Assembly: GCA_002496565.1 (NCBI GenBank)
Contig: DAKJ01000026.1
Location: forward strand, 7,928 to 71,927
Length of the DNA stretch: 64,000 nucleotides
Direction of reading: 5' to 3'
From: Methanosarcina sp. UBA289
GTDB taxonomy: Archaea; Halobacteriota; Methanosarcinia; Methanosarcinales; Methanosarcinaceae
The position numbers and the translations under genes were made by a program. This document shows positions 7,394-16,333 of this stretch, piece by piece (position 1 is the first letter of the stretch; the number at the start of each line of letters is the position of its first letter). The notes beneath the pieces are model-generated. The model saw nothing but the letters and a program-made list of their open reading frames with translations, was not told where the DNA came from and did no database searches.

Positions 7394-9376
7394 TCAAACA
7401 AACAAGGTGAAAGCCACATAAGCTATTATCATCATGCTTACACTGTACTTCAGGCCCAGATATGAAGAACCCTGTCCCATCTTTCCGGCGACAAGTCCGG
7501 AAGTAAAAGCCTGTACAAGGGCTGAGTGGAACATGAGCATGGTGTACTCTTCTACGTTAAAATATCCACCGATTCCAGCCATTCCCTGTGAAGAAGTCGA
7601 GAACGCAGCCGTTTGCGGGAAGAAGTTTGTAGCCAGGACATAGACTATGAACAGGAAGACAAAAAAGGATACATAGATCGTGACAACGTAGACCACCATT
7701 GCTGATGAGCGCTCTACTCTCATGTCTTCGTCATTTCTGACCTGTTTGGAGGTAATAGCAAGTACGTTTTTGAGGTCACTTGTAGACTCATTTGCTTTTA
7801 CGAGGATGTGAAGGATTCGGCTTGAAGAAGGCGTTCTTATGCTTCCCTCAAGGTTCATAAGGGCTCTTGATGTGGAAGTGCCCCAGGAAATATCTTCCTT
7901 TACCTTTTTAAGTTCTTTACTGAGAATTCCCATTTTGGATTCTGCTATTATTTTTAACGAATTTGCAAGCATAATCCCTGATTCATTCATGCTTGAAAGG
8001 CTTTTCAAAAAGTCAGGCATCTTCTCATCAATTTTGCGCATCCGCCACGCCTTGATTTCATAAAAGATTATAAATGGAATCAGGGAAACGGCAATGAAGA
8101 TAATAAAATAATCATCAGCAGCAGTGACCAGCTTTATAGCACTGTCAGTGACATGATCAAAACTTATATTCAGGGGATTAAAGTTAGAATACAGTTTGTG
8201 TTTAAGGTTTGTTGGAAGTTGGGTAAGGTAATATAGCCCAAGCGGGATTCCAAAGAAAAATGTGTATCTCGGCTCATTCCGGATAGTCCTGTAAGGATTA
8301 AGAATCATGTCTTTGAGTTTGTTAAGTTCTCTGTACAGCCTGTACATTTTTCTCCTTTTCTGCTCCTTCTCTTCACTAAGCCCGGAGTCGAGCTCTGGGA
8401 TATCAGACAGGTTTATTGTAAAGCTGCGAACGCTGCCTTTTTTCGGATCAATGGAAAGCTCTCCTACGGTATCGAGAAGTACCAGATAAAGCAGGGTTGC
8501 AAGAGGTAGTATCACATAAATAAGCATGTAAAGGATCTGGGCTGAAGCCGGCTGGAAAAACTGCATCACAACAATGGTTACCATCACGAAAAGAGGGCCT
8601 GCGACCAGCGCGGTCACATAAATCTCGGCAAGTACATCAAGTCTCTGTAACAGGTTTTTGTTCGCCAGCTCGGCCATTCCCTGATATTGCTCGGACTTAT
8701 TTTTTATGTACTCAGTTATGGCTCCACTACTTGAAACAATAATTAATCCGTCAACAAAATCCTTGAAAATTTCTGAGGGGGTACGGTCTTTGGCAATTTT
8801 AAGAGCGCCTATGAAATCTTTTCCCAGATAGTCCATATCTCTTACAACGTAAGAAATTTCTTCCGCAGTTGCTCCAAATATATAGGCATACCTGCTCAAA
8901 GACCTAAACACATCATAGATCGACATGCCTCCTTTTGTCAGGGCATACATGTAAGTTATCGCCGGAAGCATGGATTTGTCGATAGCAGCTTGCCGGTTAT
9001 TTGACTGGAAATAAGGATAAATATATGCTACGAGAAACACAGCAAAAAAACTTACAAGAAATAGTACAAGTCCAGATAGGATCGCAAGAAGATATACATA
9101 TTCACCTGCAAGGTCGGCGCGTGTAGGATCCACGAAAAGGCTAAGCCGGGAAACTGGATCTCCGAAAGTTTTCAGTCCCAGCCATAAACCGAAGATTCCC
9201 GTAGTAATTCCTACAATAACAGAGTACATGAAAGCAGAAGCCAGATACTGATCCACTGACATGGAGATATGGGAATAGCGTATTTTTACCTTTAAGTCTT
9301 CAAAATGTGCTTTGTTTCTATAAAAAAAATCCCCATAAAATCGGTATGCCAGTTCATCCAGAATAGTATAAGTCAT
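7394..9376 (-). CDS. Type IV pilus platform protein (tandem T2SSF / TadC-FlaJ-like)
   Basis: This roughly 660-residue integral membrane protein holds two type II secretion F (GspF/TadC) domains, about residues 140-310 and 460-650. Each has a cytosolic helical bundle (for example AIDKSMLPAITYMYALTKGG and KMPDFLKSLSSMNESGIML) and flanking membrane helices. Such proteins are the inner platform on which the secretion ATPase drives pilin assembly. The tandem arrangement is common in archaeal pilus loci. I chose ATG at 9376, preceded by GAGGGGGAG at proper spacing, over the TTG 18 bases upstream. It follows the ATPase gene after a 166-bp gap that holds a dispersed hairpin repeat, so the pair may be a split operon. 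Confidence 0.88.
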   Translation of the reverse strand: MTYTILDELAYRFYGDFFYRNKAHFEDLKVKIRYSHISMSVDQYLASAFMYSVIVGITTGIFGLWLGLKTFGDPVSRLSLFVDPTRADLAGEYVYLLAILSGLVLFLVSFFAVFLVAYIYPYFQSNNRQAAIDKSMLPAITYMYALTKGGMSIYDVFRSLSRYAYIFGATAEEISYVVRDMDYLGKDFIGALKIAKDRTPSEIFKDFVDGLIIVSSSGAITEYIKNKSEQYQGMAELANKNLLQRLDVLAEIYVTALVAGPLFVMVTIVVMQFFQPASAQILYMLIYVILPLATLLYLVLLDTVGELSIDPKKGSVRSFTINLSDIPELDSGLSEEKEQKRRKMYRLYRELNKLKDMILNPYRTIRNEPRYTFFFGIPLGLYYLTQLPTNLKHKLYSNFNPLNISFDHVTDSAIKLVTAADDYFIIFIAVSLIPFIIFYEIKAWRMRKIDEKMPDFLKSLSSMNESGIMLANSLKIIAESKMGILSKELKKVKEDISWGTSTSRALMNLEGSIRTPSSSRILHILVKANESTSDLKNVLAITSKQVRNDEDMRVERSSAMVVYVVTIYVSFFVFLFIVYVLATNFFPQTAAFSTSSQGMAGIGGYFNVEEYTMLMFHSALVQAFTSGLVAGKMGQGSSYLGLKYSVSMMIIAYVAFTLFV

Positions 9377-9432
9377 ACTCCCCCTCTTAAGCAACCATAT
9401 TCCTGTATCATACCACCGCTAGTCTTTTCAAT

Positions 9433-9539
9433 CAACCGTTGCGCCGGTTGATCACAAACCGTTGTGCCGGTTTATCACGCCGTCGTGACATCTTAGATTT
9501 AGCAGTAGTTTTCGCTCAAGCCTTTTTTGAAAAGGCTTG
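9433..9539. repeat. Dispersed intergenic hairpin element, copy A
   Basis: This copy has two modules. Module 1, CAACCGTTGCGCCGGTTG (9433-9450), is an inverted repeat of CAACCG/CGGTTG, followed by a variant AAACCGTTGTGCCGGTTT (9456-9473). Module 2, CAAGCCTTTTTTGAAAAGGCTTG (9517-9539) split by its loop, is preceded by GTTTTCGCT and lies three bases from the ATPase stop codon. Module 1 is identical in copies C and D, and module 2 nearly so in B and C. In the ATPase transcript module 2 would form a hairpin right after the stop, which suggests 3'-end formation or stabilisation. Confidence 0.75.
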
Positions 9540-9542
9540 CTA

Positions 9543-11219
9543 TTAAGCAGCAATACCCTGTATCATATCTTGCAGGGTATCATTTTCTACAGCATTCATA
9601 ACCATCTTCGGATGAGTCTGGTATGCCTGGACTACAATGGACACCTGGATGTAGTTCCTTATGCCTTTTTGATACATATAATCCAAAATTTTCCTCCGAT
9701 TCTCCATCTCATTTCTTAACTGGCTGGAATCCCATCCCCTTACATTCATAATCTCCTGTAGAATGTGAGAATCCCCAACCTTAATGAAGCAGTCCTCTAA
9801 AGGTTCCCAGTTAAAAAGCTCATTTATGCCGAGATCTCCGGTTTCAGGGTCGACATTCAAGACTTCCACAAGACTCCGGGTTCTTCTAACTCTTTTTCCT
9901 TCTATGTACACCTGCTCCTGAATACAGAGCACATTTAGAGACTGCAGCATGACATGAGGCACGTTTATTGGCTCGTGGGTAAGCCTGTTTACAACAGTCT
10001 GTACATCTCCTGCGTGCATTGTTGAGCTTGTTGCATGTCCTGTTGACATTGCCTGGAAAAGAGTAAGAGCTTCACTGCCTCTTACTTCACCCACAATAAT
10101 ATAGTCTGGGCGCTGTCTGAGAGCAGCTCTCAAAAGGTCGTACATGGTAATTTCTCCTGAAGAGTCTGCAGCAAAACCTTCTCTTGCAACCCCGGAAACC
10201 CAGTTATTGTGGTAGAGTAAAAGTTCCCTTGTATCCTCAATCGAGACTATCTTGGTTGTAGAAGGCATGAACAGGGATGTAGCATTCAGTATAGACGTTT
10301 TTCCTGACGCTGTTCCTCCTGCAAAAAGCATGTTGTAGCCATTTTCGATAGCCATCCAGAAAAATACAAGCATGTCAAGATCGCATGTCTTATAGCCGAG
10401 CAGGTCTATAGGAGTCATCGGATCTTTTCTGAATTTACGGATAGTAAAAGAACTACCTCTGGGAGTAATCTCTCTCCCTAAAACCGCCTGAAGTCTTGAG
10501 CCGTCCTGGATTGTCGCATCCACTATTGGCTGGCTTACAGAAACGTGTTTATTGTTTAACTGGCACATCTTGATTATAAGGGCATCAAGTTCCTCTTCTT
10601 CAAAAGTAATATTACTTTCAATATTGAGATACCTTGTATGATAAATGTAGAGAGGGATTCCAACTCCATCGCATGAAATATCTTCGATATATGAATCATA
10701 AAGAAGAGGATTGATTTTCTCATAGCCCAATAAGTTTCTTCTAAGATAGTACATGATTTTTAGAAGCGCAACTTTTGAAATGTCAGCCTTATAACGTTCA
10801 AGAAGAAAGAGAGCCCTATCTACCAGAAATGAATCCTTTTCGAATCTGGAAGCTGTAGTGCCCAGAACCAGTATATCTTGAAAATCCTCATAAATTCGTT
10901 CAAGAAGCTCCTTCTCAAACTTTGTGAGCGAAGGCTCAATAAGTCTGTAATATGTTGCTCTGCGGTCTTCTAGGATCGACACAAAAGTGTAAGGTTCCTG
11001 AAGCCAGTATCTTTCGAGTTCTTTTAACCCATCAGGCACTATAAAATCTACAAGAGGCCCCTCTTTTCCAGGATCATAAGCTGGTAGAGTCCTTATAGGT
11101 TTATCTAAGTAGCTTCTAGCCTTTTTTACGACCTCTGCTATGGAGTTATAATCACCTTTTTTCCTCAATAACCCCGAAATAAGCTTATTCTTCGCTAATA
11201 TTTCCTTTACTTCATCCAA
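9543..11219 (-). CDS. Type II/IV secretion system ATPase (FlaI/GspE/VirB11-like) for pilus assembly
   Basis: The 558-residue cytosolic motor ATPase powers pilin polymerisation. The N-terminal half (about 1-250) is the variable adaptor domain. The C-terminal RecA-like core has Walker A GGTASGKTS (residues 301-309), the Asp box IEDTREL (327-333), Walker B PDYIIVGEVRG (371-381) and the His box STGHATSSTMHAGD (392-405). These are diagnostic for secretion ATPases of the archaellum/pilus class. It is adjacent to the tandem F-domain platform gene and near four pilin-type genes, with no archaellum genes (flaB, flaHK) in the window, so a pilus rather than archaellum role is favoured. The start ATG at 11219 has a modest GGCGAGAG site upstream. 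Confidence 0.92.
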   Translation of the reverse strand: MDEVKEILAKNKLISGLLRKKGDYNSIAEVVKKARSYLDKPIRTLPAYDPGKEGPLVDFIVPDGLKELERYWLQEPYTFVSILEDRRATYYRLIEPSLTKFEKELLERIYEDFQDILVLGTTASRFEKDSFLVDRALFLLERYKADISKVALLKIMYYLRRNLLGYEKINPLLYDSYIEDISCDGVGIPLYIYHTRYLNIESNITFEEEELDALIIKMCQLNNKHVSVSQPIVDATIQDGSRLQAVLGREITPRGSSFTIRKFRKDPMTPIDLLGYKTCDLDMLVFFWMAIENGYNMLFAGGTASGKTSILNATSLFMPSTTKIVSIEDTRELLLYHNNWVSGVAREGFAADSSGEITMYDLLRAALRQRPDYIIVGEVRGSEALTLFQAMSTGHATSSTMHAGDVQTVVNRLTHEPINVPHVMLQSLNVLCIQEQVYIEGKRVRRTRSLVEVLNVDPETGDLGINELFNWEPLEDCFIKVGDSHILQEIMNVRGWDSSQLRNEMENRRKILDYMYQKGIRNYIQVSIVVQAYQTHPKMVMNAVENDTLQDMIQGIAA

Positions 11220-11581
11220 ACTCTCGCCTTCAGGTTTTCCTTAGGTCATATAAGAAGAACATCTTATAAAAACTTTACATGTTGCGCATCCCCCTTCTAA
11301 CCCGCAATACAAACCTCAAAAATACAGTTTCTCCACTCTGTTTTACGTAATACAGACCATCTAATCTCACAAGACAGAATAGTAGCTTATTTTAAAAATT
11401 AAATTATTAAGATGATGGAATAAAAGTTTAAGAGATGGGGAATAAAATCTGCACAAATCAGCATTAATTCAAGTGAAAAATGTTGCATTGATTAAAAACA
11501 GTTTCCTTTACCCCTAAAAATGAAATTTAAATAAATGAGTCCTGAGCGAGTTGGAGATCAATTTATCTTGACCATAAATTG
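11220..11581. other. AT-rich upstream region of the ATPase gene
   Basis: The upstream half of a 459-bp gap. On the minus strand it should carry the promoter for the pilus ATPase; candidate A/T-rich boxes exist around 11390-11420 but none stands out. No gene seen. Confidence 0.4.
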
Positions 11582-11675
11582 CCCCTCTTGAGCGAAGCGC
11601 AGCAGAGCGAAAAGAGCATCTGTTGGCCATGCTGCTGCAAGGGGTTTTCGCTCAAGCCTTTTTTAAAAAGGCTTG
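11582..11675. repeat. Dispersed intergenic hairpin element, copy B with nested inverted repeats
   Basis: Module 2 of the family, CAAGCCTTTTTT/AAAAAGGCTTG (11653-11675), ends three bases before the cysteine desulfurase stop codon. Upstream of it lie further complementary pairs: CCCCT (11582-11586) with AGGGG (11640-11644), GCAGCAG (11599-11605) with CTGCTGC (11632-11638), and CTTGAGCGAA (11587-11596) with TTCGCTCAAG (11647-11656). The last pair shares bases with the module 2 hairpin, so two folds are mutually exclusive. In the minus-strand transcript the module 2 hairpin would come first, right after the stop codon. Confidence 0.65.
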
Positions 11676-11678
11676 GTT

Positions 11679-12860
11679 TCAAGAAACAAGTGCCTTAAGC
11701 CCAGCAACTGTATTTACCAGTATATCCACTTCTTCTTCGGTATTATAAAGTGCAAAAGAAGCTCTTACAGTGCTGTCCACATTCAGGAAACGAATAGTAG
11801 GGATTGCACAGTGATGCCCGCTCCTGACACAGATTTTTCTTGTCTGGTCGAGGATCAAGGCGACATCATGAGCGTGAAGCCCTTTTACGTTAAAAGGTAC
11901 TACTCCTGCTCTGTCTTCAGGCCCGTAGACCTCTACATGTTCGAGTTCGGATAGTCTTTTTGCAGCCCCCCTGGACAATTTTAATTCCTGTGCTTCGATT
12001 TCCGGAATTCCTATTTTTTCAACATATTCAACTGCTCTTCCTAACCCTATAACTCCAGGAATATTCGGAGTGCCGGCTTCAAAACAGGCAGGAGAAGGTT
12101 CCAGCACGTAAGTATATCCTTCAACATCCGAAACCGTACCTCCTCCAACTGAGGCACTATCGAGCACATCCGGTTCTTTGATATAGAGTACGCCAGTGCC
12201 CTGCGGTCCAAGCAGGCCTTTATGCCCTGCAGTTGCAAAAAAATCACAGTTCAGGTCTTTAAGGCTGACTGGCATATGTCCGGCAGATTGAGCGCCGTCG
12301 ATAAGAACTTTTATGCCGTATCGGTGAGCAAGTTTGGTAATACTTTTTACATCCTGGACGGAACCGAAGACATTTGAAACCTGATTTATGGCAACTAGCT
12401 TGGTTTTCTCGGTAAAAGCTTTCTCTACCGAAGAGATATCGATTTTGCCCTCACTGTTTGGACTTACAACCGTAACCTGTACTCCTTTTTTCTGCAGGCG
12501 TAGCCAGGGAAGGAGATTAGAATGATGTTCGAGCACGGTTGTAACAATATGGTCCCCGGGCTCCCAGGGGTAACTGTTTGCAATAAGATTGATTCCTTCA
12601 GTGGTATTTTTCGTAAAAACAGTCTTTGAAGGTTCTGCGTTTAAGAAACGAGCAACAGTCTCCCTTGCGTCTTCGTAGCGGTTTGTAGCCTCCCTGGCCA
12701 GACGATGGGCTCCTCTCCCGTGATTGCCAGCATACCTGTAAAAATACTCGACCATTGCTTCAACTGCAGGTATCGGCGTCTGAGTAGTTGCCGTGCTGTC
12801 AAGGTACACGACTTCTTTTAAAACAGGAAAATCTTCACGGACCGCATATACGTCGTACAT
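11679..12860 (-). CDS. sufS: Cysteine desulfurase, SufS type
   Basis: The 393-residue PLP enzyme releases sulfur from cysteine as a persulfide for Fe-S cluster or cofactor assembly. The internal aldimine lysine is K214 in TAGHKGLLGPQG, the PLP-phosphate region is IDGAQSAGH (187-195), and the active-site cysteine is C351 in RSGHHCAIP, the short-loop arrangement of class II (SufS/CsdA) enzymes. Length is usual for the family. No sufBCD is adjacent. It is followed at once by a hairpin of the dispersed family. The ATG start at 12860 lies 42 bases downstream of a small gene on the same strand, so they may be co-transcribed. It could supply sulfur to LarE or FdhD-type pathways, but that is inference. 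Confidence 0.92.
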   Translation of the reverse strand: MYDVYAVREDFPVLKEVVYLDSTATTQTPIPAVEAMVEYFYRYAGNHGRGAHRLAREATNRYEDARETVARFLNAEPSKTVFTKNTTEGINLIANSYPWEPGDHIVTTVLEHHSNLLPWLRLQKKGVQVTVVSPNSEGKIDISSVEKAFTEKTKLVAINQVSNVFGSVQDVKSITKLAHRYGIKVLIDGAQSAGHMPVSLKDLNCDFFATAGHKGLLGPQGTGVLYIKEPDVLDSASVGGGTVSDVEGYTYVLEPSPACFEAGTPNIPGVIGLGRAVEYVEKIGIPEIEAQELKLSRGAAKRLSELEHVEVYGPEDRAGVVPFNVKGLHAHDVALILDQTRKICVRSGHHCAIPTIRFLNVDSTVRASFALYNTEEEVDILVNTVAGLKALVS

Positions 12861-12902
12861 GCTTCTTTTTTACGAACGAGAAATAAAAAAAGGTTTTGCA
12901 GG

Positions 12903-13061
12903 TTATTTACCCTGCACCCCGCCTATCATAAAGCGGTAAAGGTCTAATTCATCCGAGTCCAGGTTGTCGGTACGGCCTTTTACAACGGCATGATAACCGC
13001 TTTCCTGGCGCTTACATCCATATTCGTTTCTTTTTCTGTGTTCGTGCTTTAATTCACTCAT
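12903..13061 (-). CDS. Small basic/acidic protein of unknown function (52 aa)
   Basis: A 52-residue protein, MSELKHEHRKRNEYGCKRQE at the start, with one cysteine (C16), a charged N-terminus and the C-terminal stretch DELDLYRFMIGGVQGK. I do not recognise the family. The start is well supported: GGAGG lies 7 bases before the ATG at 13061, while an open frame continuing upstream to 13202 lacks such a site and looks like leader sequence. It lies 42 bases before the cysteine desulfurase gene on the same strand, which suggests an operon. The preceding untranslated region is unusually long. The single Cys and its neighbour invite, but do not prove, a link to sulfur handling. Confidence 0.65.
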   Translation of the reverse strand: MSELKHEHRKRNEYGCKRQESGYHAVVKGRTDNLDSDELDLYRFMIGGVQGK

Positions 13062-13515
13062 AAATTTTCCTCCTGTCTCTTCAAGGTTTGCGCTTAAATG
13101 CGGGTTAGAGTTAGTCCTTCTGGATACAAGGGCCCTGCAATCAGGGTAAAAGTTCCCAGCCTTTTTCGGAAGCGGCAATTGAGTGCAGGTTAGAATTCCC
13201 AAAATTCTTCCCAGGAATTTTAATCAAAATCATTCTCTAAATCCCTGTGTACAAATTCCTGCGATAAGGTTAGCCTTCAATCCTTCTGGACAAAACCTAA
13301 AAGCAGGATAGGTTGTATTCCTTTGGGCTAAAAACCCCACAACAGCGCAACAAGCGTTGTTCTTACCCACAACAAGTATTAATTGTCAATTGTAATATAT
13401 ATCGGTTCCGGAATTTCTTTAAATTAATTCGAAATTCTTTTAGTTAAACCAAATTATTTGAGCGAATAAGTGGAATAACCCCCAGTTTTCAATTTCAGAA
13501 ATTTGCGCCAGAAAT
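13062..13515 (-). other. Long leader region with degenerate repeats upstream of the 52-aa gene
   Basis: A candidate TATA element (CCGATATATATTACAA on the minus strand, near 13390-13405) lies about 330 bases before the 52-residue gene's start, implying a leader of roughly 300 bases. Within it, similar blocks recur: TTAGTCCTTCTGGATACAA (13110-13128), CAATCCTTCTGGACAAAA (13280-13297) and TATTCCTTTGGGCTAAAA (13317-13334). This may be a structured or regulatory leader. No known riboswitch consensus was recognised. Confidence 0.35.
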
Positions 13516-14064
13516 CTATTTTTTCGTTTCAAGGTTTGCCATGAGTCCTGAAAGGTAGGCCGGAATCGCACCTATTGCTGTGCAGGTCTCAAGAGAAAGC
13601 CCTTTGGAAGTAATGTCAAGATGGTATTTTCCTCTCTCAAAGAGCTCTTTTGGAAGCCCTTTATGCCCGAGCCCTACAAGAAACAGAAAAGAGCGATTTC
13701 GAAGGGCTTCCTCGGCAATCTTTATGGGTGTAACCTGTCTTTTTGGGTCAGGTTTTGAGGTAGTGATTACAATTTCCCCAAACTGAGAAGGGAACCCCTT
13801 CTTTGGAAGATCGGATACTGACAGATGGTTTTTTTCATAAAGGATTTTGAGATAACTTCCCGATTCCCCGATTGTGGTCTTTTCCATCACATAAGCCACC
13901 AGTTCTTCTGCGGTCATCTTGAAAGGGAAATCATAAAGGGCAAGGTGAAATCCAAAAGCATGACAGATTGGAGCAGCTCTTGCAATTGCCCGATAATGCG
14001 CATCGAGAATTTTGATCTTATCGTAGGTATTTACTATCCCAAGGGTGAGCATAAGGTGCTTCAT
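13516..14064 (-). CDS. DUF531-like archaeal protein (possible SPOUT-type methyltransferase)
   Basis: A 182-residue protein that resembles the archaeal DUF531 family: LTLGIVNTYDKIKILDAHYR at the N-terminus, APICHAFGFHLALYDFPF next, and a C-terminal part with FLFLVGLGHKGLPKELF and KGLSLETCTAIGAIPAYL. The C-terminal pattern (hydrophobic strand with GLGHKGLP, then a SLETCTAIGAIP loop) looks like the knotted SAM-binding region of SPOUT RNA methyltransferases, which would imply RNA modification. The fold assignment is by eye. It stands alone between the 52-residue gene and the propeller protein, with an AT-rich upstream region. Confidence 0.6.
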   Translation of the reverse strand: MKHLMLTLGIVNTYDKIKILDAHYRAIARAAPICHAFGFHLALYDFPFKMTAEELVAYVMEKTTIGESGSYLKILYEKNHLSVSDLPKKGFPSQFGEIVITTSKPDPKRQVTPIKIAEEALRNRSFLFLVGLGHKGLPKELFERGKYHLDITSKGLSLETCTAIGAIPAYLSGLMANLETKK

Positions 14065-14306
14065 TATCTTTTTTCGTAAAATAATGTTTCGTCAACCTGT
14101 GTTGATTATGTTTAAACTTTTTTAGATTTTTAAAGTTTCTGATATAGTCAGTTAATGGAAAAACATACATGAAATAAATATTCAAAGTAATGGCCGCCAA
14201 ATCAAACCAAAAGAAGGCAGAAAATTTTGAATCTACAGATTAAATATGTGAATCCCCCACTGTCCTTTAGTCTTGCCCTTTTTATTTGTTTTTCAATTTA
14301 CGATAT

Positions 14307-15914
14307 TCATTTGCTTTTAACTATTACATATCCAGATATAGTTTTAGTGTTACTTCCCGCAGCATTCTTTACTGTCAAGCTCACAGTGTACTTTCCTTTT
14401 TTACTGTATGTATGCGCAGGACTCTTTGCTGTTGAATATGTTCCGTCTCCAAAACTCCATTTCCAAGAAGTTGGACTATTGGTACTTTTATCAGTAAACT
14501 GCACCTTTAGTGGGGCTTTTCCAGCGGTTGGAGTTGCAGAAAAAGCAGCAATCGGTTTTACAGGAGCTGTTTTTACAGTTATATAATTCTTTATTGTTTT
14601 CGTATTTGTTCCGGCTGCATTCTTTACTGTTAAGCTAACAGTATATTTTCCTGCTTTACTGTAAGTATATGCAGGACTCTTAGATGTTGAAGATTTTCCA
14701 TCTCCAAAGCTCCATTTCCATGAAGTTGGCGATCCTGTACTCTTGTCAGTAAATGTCACTTTCAGGGGGGCTTTTCCTGAGGTCGGAGATGCAGAGAATG
14801 CAGCAACCGGGGAAGTTGAAAGGGTGCCCATGTAGATATCAGCATTTCCGTTGCGGGAATCTATCCACACTATCTTGTCGCCATAGATATCAGGACTCCA
14901 CTGATCTGACTTATCGGTAGTGTGACTCCCCTGTCGAGTGGCGAGATCGTACACATAGATATCCCAGTTTCCATTGCGATCATCCATCCACACAATCCTG
15001 TTTCCATAGATTGCAGGAGAATACGAAGCTGATGGATTGGTGGTTATTCTTTTTTCCTTTTTGGTGGAAATGTCGTACATGTAGATATCAGCGTTTTCAT
15101 TGCGCCAATCCGTCCACACGATCCTGTTACCATAGATTGCAGGATAGTTTGCGAGTCCGTTATTGGTAATTTGAGTTTGCTTTTTAGTAGAGAGATCGTA
15201 CATGTAGATATCGCTATATCCAAAGTTATCGTTTACCCACACAACCCTGTTACCATATATAGCAGGAGAAAATGCTTGGGCAGCTATCATTTGTTCCTTT
15301 TTAGCGGAAAGGTCGTACATGTAAATATTGTAACCTTCGTAGTCTTCACCCGGATAACCTGTCCAGACAATCTTGTCACCGTAGATTCCAGGGTCCCAAT
15401 TATATACTTCATTAGTGATTATACGAGTTTGCTTTTTAGTAGAAAGATCTTGCAGATAGATTTCGGAGTTTCCGTTACGCTCATCTGTCCACACAACCCT
15501 GTTCTCGTAGATATCTGGAGAATACTGATTTGATGCATTGAGAGTAGAGGTTTCCTTTTTAGTAGAAAGGTCATAAATGTATACATCCCAGTTTCCATTA
15601 CGATAATCTTCCCACGCAATCTTGTTACCATAGATAACAGGGGTATACTGCTCAGATGCATTGGTTGTGATCCTTGTTTCAGCGATCTTGGGTGCGGCAG
15701 CTTGTATAGATTCTGTAGCTATACCGTTTCCATCTGTAGATACTTCATCGGATAGAACCTGGTCATCCGACGGGTCGCCGGCTCCACTTGTGATCTGTGG
15801 TGGAGCAGTGGTTCGCATATTTTGTTCAGGAGATGCCGATGCTATAGATGAAACAAAAATTAAAAATATGATAAATATTGAAGCTAAAACTATTGAATAA
15901 GTTTTCTTTTTCAT
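14307..15914 (-). CDS. Secreted beta-propeller protein with two C-terminal PKD domains
   Basis: The 535-residue exported protein has a signal peptide (MKKKTYSIVLASIFIIFLIF then a small-residue cleavage zone near residue 27). Residues about 75-360 hold seven tandem TolB/YVTN-like repeats of about 40 residues, each with P-x-I-Y-G-N-(K/R)-I-V-W, R-N-G-N-x-D-I-Y and YDLSTKK, expected to build a beta-propeller. Two nearly identical PKD domains follow (about 370-450 and 455-533), each with SFGDG and YTVSLTVKNAAG. This is a typical Methanosarcina cell-surface architecture, presumably for cell-cell or matrix contacts. The two PKD units and the propeller blades are similar enough at DNA level to suggest recent internal duplication. 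No membrane anchor is visible at the C-terminus. Confidence 0.9.
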   Translation of the reverse strand: MKKKTYSIVLASIFIIFLIFVSSIASASPEQNMRTTAPPQITSGAGDPSDDQVLSDEVSTDGNGIATESIQAAAPKIAETRITTNASEQYTPVIYGNKIAWEDYRNGNWDVYIYDLSTKKETSTLNASNQYSPDIYENRVVWTDERNGNSEIYLQDLSTKKQTRIITNEVYNWDPGIYGDKIVWTGYPGEDYEGYNIYMYDLSAKKEQMIAAQAFSPAIYGNRVVWVNDNFGYSDIYMYDLSTKKQTQITNNGLANYPAIYGNRIVWTDWRNENADIYMYDISTKKEKRITTNPSASYSPAIYGNRIVWMDDRNGNWDIYVYDLATRQGSHTTDKSDQWSPDIYGDKIVWIDSRNGNADIYMGTLSTSPVAAFSASPTSGKAPLKVTFTDKSTGSPTSWKWSFGDGKSSTSKSPAYTYSKAGKYTVSLTVKNAAGTNTKTIKNYITVKTAPVKPIAAFSATPTAGKAPLKVQFTDKSTNSPTSWKWSFGDGTYSTAKSPAHTYSKKGKYTVSLTVKNAAGSNTKTISGYVIVKSK

Positions 15915-16333
15915 TTCTCATTCCTCTTCCATCTTTTTTATTTCTTTTAGTGCTTTTTATCCTCTAAGGTTATCAAAATTGAAAATCGATAAATCAAGCA
16001 TTTATTCTACTTGTAATTGGCTACCATCGCTAGACACCCTGGAAAACATTGAAAATTTTCTTCGTAAAAATCCTAACTATTTGCGATGGTTGCTAAGATT
16101 AGATGAAAGTTGTCCCCATATATAATACTTTTGAAATCTTTTTCATTTTTTTGAAAGTCGTAAAAATTAAGACCGTAAAAATTAGATACCGCTTCAGCTA
16201 ACAACAATTGACCTATCAATCAAAAAACTTAGAACATGGAAAAAGACTCGTATTTCTCGATTTTCAAAACAAGACGACACTAGATAGTTTTTCGGAGAGC
16301 CTAGGAAGGGAGCTTAACAATTGAGCCGGAAGT
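15915..16333. other. Intergenic region between surface protein and GNAT gene
   Basis: 419 bp of AT-rich DNA upstream of the propeller gene. Short complementary blocks CTACCATCGC (16021-16030) and GCGATGGT (16083-16090) could pair. Otherwise no gene or RNA recognised. Confidence 0.35.

Noticed and set aside
13062..13202. 47-codon N-terminal extension of the 52-residue protein
   Set aside because: A strong GGAGG lies just before the internal ATG, and the upstream part looks like repetitive leader DNA.
14227..14586. Plus-strand 119-codon frame
   Set aside because: It lies almost wholly opposite the PKD domains of the minus-strand surface protein, whose repeats keep both strands open.
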